Below, piece after piece: positions 5,349-7,338 of a stretch of DNA of 7,338 nucleotides (positions are counted from its first letter, which is position 1; the number at the start of each line of letters is the position of its first letter). The notes beneath the pieces were generated by a model. The model did not search any database and was not told where the DNA came from. It was given only the letters and a program-made list of their open reading frames with translations. The position numbers were made by a program, and so were the translations under genes. The stretch spans positions 1 to 7,338 of the forward strand of contig DMZT01000439.1 in the NCBI GenBank assembly GCA_003484865.1, given 5' to 3'. This stretch comes from Stenotrophomonas sp. GTDB lineage: Bacteria > Pseudomonadota > Gammaproteobacteria > Xanthomonadales > Xanthomonadaceae.

Positions 5349-6625
5349 GCCGGCAGTGCCTCGGCCAGCGGCCAGTAGGACTCGGCATCCAACGCCTGCA
5401 ATGCATCGACCACGCGGCGGGCACTGCGGATGCCATCCTCGTGGAAGCCCCAGCCCCAGTACGCACCGGCGAACCAGGTCCGGCGATGGCCCTGGATTTC
5501 CGTCCAGCGCTGCTGCGCCCGCACCATCGCGTGGTCGTGCACGGGATGGGCATACTGCAGGCGGCGCAGCACGGTGGCCGGATCGACCGCCTCGCTGCGG
5601 TTGAGGGTGACCACCAAGGGCGTGGGGGTATCGATGCCCTGCAGCAGGTTCATGCAGTAGCTGACCGTGCACGGCGCCAGCGGGTCGCGCGGCACATGCG
5701 CGTTCCAGGCGGCCCAGGCCTTGCGGTCACGCGGCAGCAGGCTGGCGTCGGTATGCAGCACCACCTCGTTGGGCTGGTAACGGATCGCGCCCAGTACCGC
5801 GCGCTCGGTGAGATCGGCATCGGACAGCAAGGCCAGCGCCTGGTCGCTGTGACAGGCCAGCACCAGCTGATCGAAGCCTTCCAGCCCGGCAGCGCTGTGC
5901 ACGCGCACGCCATGCTCGTGGCGCTCCACGCCGAACACCGGGCACTCCAGGCGCTCACGCACCTGCCAGCGGCGGCGCAGCGCGTCGACATACCGCGCCG
6001 AGCCGCCCTGCACCACGCGCCATGGCGCGCGCCCGGTCATCTGCAGCATCTGGTGATTGGCCATGAACTGCACGAGATAGCGCGCCGGGAAGGCGGCAAG
6101 GCTGGCCGTCGGCGACGACCACAGCGCCGAGGCCATCGGCAGCAGGTGTTCGTCGATGAAGGTGCGGCCGTAACGGCCCTTGTCCAGGAACTCGCCCAGC
6201 GAGGGACCTTCATCGTCGCGCGCGAGCAGCGCCGGCGCCTCGCGGTAGAACCGGCGCAGGTCGCGCAGCATGCCCCAGAAGCGCGGCGACACCAGGTTGC
6301 GGCGCTGGCAGAACAGCGTGTCCAGCGAGGTGGCGTTGTACTCCAGCCCGCTGCGTTCGCTGTGCACCGAGAAGCTCATCGTGGTCGGCTGCGAGGCCAC
6401 GCCCAGTTCCTCGAACAGGCCGGTCAGCAACGGGTAGTGCGCGGGGTTGAACACGATGAAGCCGGTGTCCACCGCGTGCGTGCGGCCATCGACCTCCACC
6501 TCATGCGTATGGGTGTGGCCCCCGAGGTAGTCATTGGCCTCGAACAGCGTCACTTCATGCTGCTGGCTCAGCCACCACGCACTGGCGAGGCCGGCGATAC
6601 CCGATCCAATCACGGCGATACGCAT
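5345..6625 (-). CDS. FAD-dependent oxidoreductase, flavin-containing amine oxidase type (COG2907-like)
   Basis: This 426-residue flavoprotein opens directly with a Rossmann dinucleotide-binding motif, IAVIGSGIAGLASAWWLS (3-20), and the acidic residue ending the second strand in VTLFEAN (25-31), followed by LGGHT (34-38). A C-terminal FAD-contact segment reads TWFAGAYWGWGFHEDGIRSA (383-402). Length and motifs match the predicted NAD/FAD-binding group COG2907, related to phytoene desaturases and protoporphyrinogen oxidase. These enzymes oxidise or desaturate lipid-like substrates, and in Rhodobacter sphaeroides a related gene set is connected with furan fatty acid formation (recalled from literature). 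Here it probably acts on the methylated or unsaturated acyl chain at the membrane face. The ATG at 6625 is one base past the desaturase stop with GGAG upstream. The start right before the nucleotide-binding strand is typical. Confidence 0.92.
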   Translation of the reverse strand: MRIAVIGSGIAGLASAWWLSQQHEVTLFEANDYLGGHTHTHEVEVDGRTHAVDTGFIVFNPAHYPLLTGLFEELGVASQPTTMSFSVHSERSGLEYNATSLDTLFCQRRNLVSPRFWGMLRDLRRFYREAPALLARDDEGPSLGEFLDKGRYGRTFIDEHLLPMASALWSSPTASLAAFPARYLVQFMANHQMLQMTGRAPWRVVQGGSARYVDALRRRWQVRERLECPVFGVERHEHGVRVHSAAGLEGFDQLVLACHSDQALALLSDADLTERAVLGAIRYQPNEVVLHTDASLLPRDRKAWAAWNAHVPRDPLAPCTVSYCMNLLQGIDTPTPLVVTLNRSEAVDPATVLRRLQYAHPVHDHAMVRAQQRWTEIQGHRRTWFAGAYWGWGFHEDGIRSARRVVDALQALDAESYWPLAEALPA

Positions 6626-6626
6626 G

Positions 6627-7338
6627 TCAGTGCTCCGCCTTGGCCAGCACCCAGGCCGGCACGGGTTTGAGGTCACGCACCAGGCCGAGTGCGGCCATCG
6701 CACGCAGGCCATACCAGGTGACATCCACTTCCCACCAGTAGAAGCCCTGGCGCGCGGTGCCCGGGAAGAAGTGATGGTTGTTGTGCCAGCCTTCGCCAAA
6801 CGTCAGCAGGGCGAGCCACAGATTGTTGCGGCTGTCGTCACCGGTGTTGAAGCGCTGGCGGCCGAAACGGTGCGCGAGCGAGTTGATGGTCACCGTGGCG
6901 TGGAACAGCACCACGGTGGAGATGAAGAAGCCCCACACCAGCATCTGCCCACCGGTGGTGCCCCACGACGGCGCGATGCGCTCCAGCAGCGCACCCAGGC
7001 CGAACAGTGCCGCGGCCAGCGCGATCGGCACCAGCGTGTCGAAGCGATCCAGCCAGCGCAGTTCGGGATACTTGGCCAGATCGGGAATGCGCGACCAGTC
7101 GGTACGGAAGCCTTCCACCGTCAGGAACCAGCCCATGTGGCTCCACCAGAAGCCATGCACCGAGGGCGAATGCGGATCGGCCGCCGTGTCGGTATGGCGA
7201 TGATGGTTGCGGTGATGCGCGGCCCACCACAGCGGGCCGCGCTGCACGCTGGAGGCGCCGATCAGCGCGAAGAGGAACTGCACGGCGCGCGAGGTGCGGA
7301 AGGTACGGTGCGAGAAGTAGCGGTGGTAGAAGGCGGTG
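6627..7338 (-). CDS. Membrane fatty acid (acyl-CoA / acyl-lipid) desaturase, C-terminal part; 5' end beyond the right window edge
   Basis: The visible 236 residues contain all three histidine boxes of the membrane di-iron desaturases. HRYFSH (HX4H) lies at the very N-terminal edge of the window, encoded at about 7308-7325. HHRNHH (HXXHH) is about 35 residues later, and HNNHHFFPG lies within EGWHNNHHFFPG towards the C-terminus. Hydrophobic segments between boxes 2 and 3 (LVPIALAAALFGLGALL, QMLVWGFFISTVVLF) fit a pair of membrane helices. The pattern fits delta-9 type acyl-CoA or acyl-phospholipid desaturases, which use oxygen and an electron donor to insert a cis double bond. As the most upstream visible gene, it would supply the double bond used by the methyltransferases downstream. 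About 60-100 N-terminal residues and the operon promoter are outside the window. The stop lies one base before the flavoprotein ATG. Confidence 0.93.
   Translation of the reverse strand, partial: TAFYHRYFSHRTFRTSRAVQFLFALIGASSVQRGPLWWAAHHRNHHRHTDTAADPHSPSVHGFWWSHMGWFLTVEGFRTDWSRIPDLAKYPELRWLDRFDTLVPIALAAALFGLGALLERIAPSWGTTGGQMLVWGFFISTVVLFHATVTINSLAHRFGRQRFNTGDDSRNNLWLALLTFGEGWHNNHHFFPGTARQGFYWWEVDVTWYGLRAMAALGLVRDLKPVPAWVLAKAEH

Noticed and set aside
5120..6670. Plus-strand open frame (about 516 codons) opposite the flavoprotein and DUF1365 genes
   Set aside because: It is antisense to two well-supported genes and crosses their junction. Its composition (Arg, His, Gln, Ala) is typical of a reverse-frame shadow.
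1..7338. tRNA or rRNA genes, CRISPR arrays, insertion sequences, phage genes
   Set aside because: Nearly the whole window is occupied by the lipid genes. I saw no spaced direct repeats, no transposase motifs, no terminal repeats and no tRNA-like cloverleaf in the only gap (196-339).

Overview
The window is a dense, GC-rich (about two thirds G+C by eye) stretch of bacterial chromosome. Protein style, strong GC bias at third codon positions and gene order suggest a gammaproteobacterium of the Xanthomonadaceae/Lysobacteraceae group, most like Stenotrophomonas or Xanthomonas. This is recognition from memory, not a database result. Every supported gene lies on the minus strand, so the operon reads from right to left.

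Layout, 5' to 3' on the minus strand: (1) the C-terminal part of a membrane fatty acid desaturase, cut by the right window edge (7338-6627); (2) an FAD-dependent flavin-containing amine oxidase-type protein, COG2907-like (6625-5345); (3) a DUF1365 protein (5348-4581); (4) a cyclopropane-fatty-acid-synthase-family methyltransferase (4584-3328); (5) a small DUF2878 membrane protein (3326-2769); (6) a DUF1295 / steroid 5-alpha-reductase-like membrane protein (2772-1975); (7) a second methyltransferase of the same superfamily, closer to the coclaurine-N-methyltransferase-like branch (1978-905), interrupted by an in-frame TAA at 1111-1109; (8) a bacterial lipocalin lipoprotein (876-340). A perfect 12-bp hairpin (301-327) follows the lipocalin and probably ends the transcript. 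Beyond a short gap with a second small hairpin lies the N-terminus of a patatin-like phospholipase (195 to the left edge).

The first seven genes are joined by 4-base stop/start overlaps (ATGA or GTGA) or by 1-base gaps, so they look like one translationally coupled unit for modifying membrane lipid acyl chains. A reading consistent with known families is this. The desaturase makes a double bond. The SAM-dependent enzyme(s) methylate or cyclopropanate it. The flavoprotein and the DUF1365, DUF2878 and DUF1295 proteins carry out further desaturation, oxidation or reduction steps. The lipocalin handles lipid at the outer membrane. The set resembles gene groups tied in other proteobacteria to singlet-oxygen or light stress and to methylated or furan fatty acids, but the final product here cannot be read from sequence.

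The most notable observations are the nonsense codon in the second methyltransferase, which falls on a conserved active-site tyrosine position while the 67 downstream codons stay intact, and the replacement of two of the usual Cfa bicarbonate-site residues (Cys to Ser, His to Gln) in the first methyltransferase.
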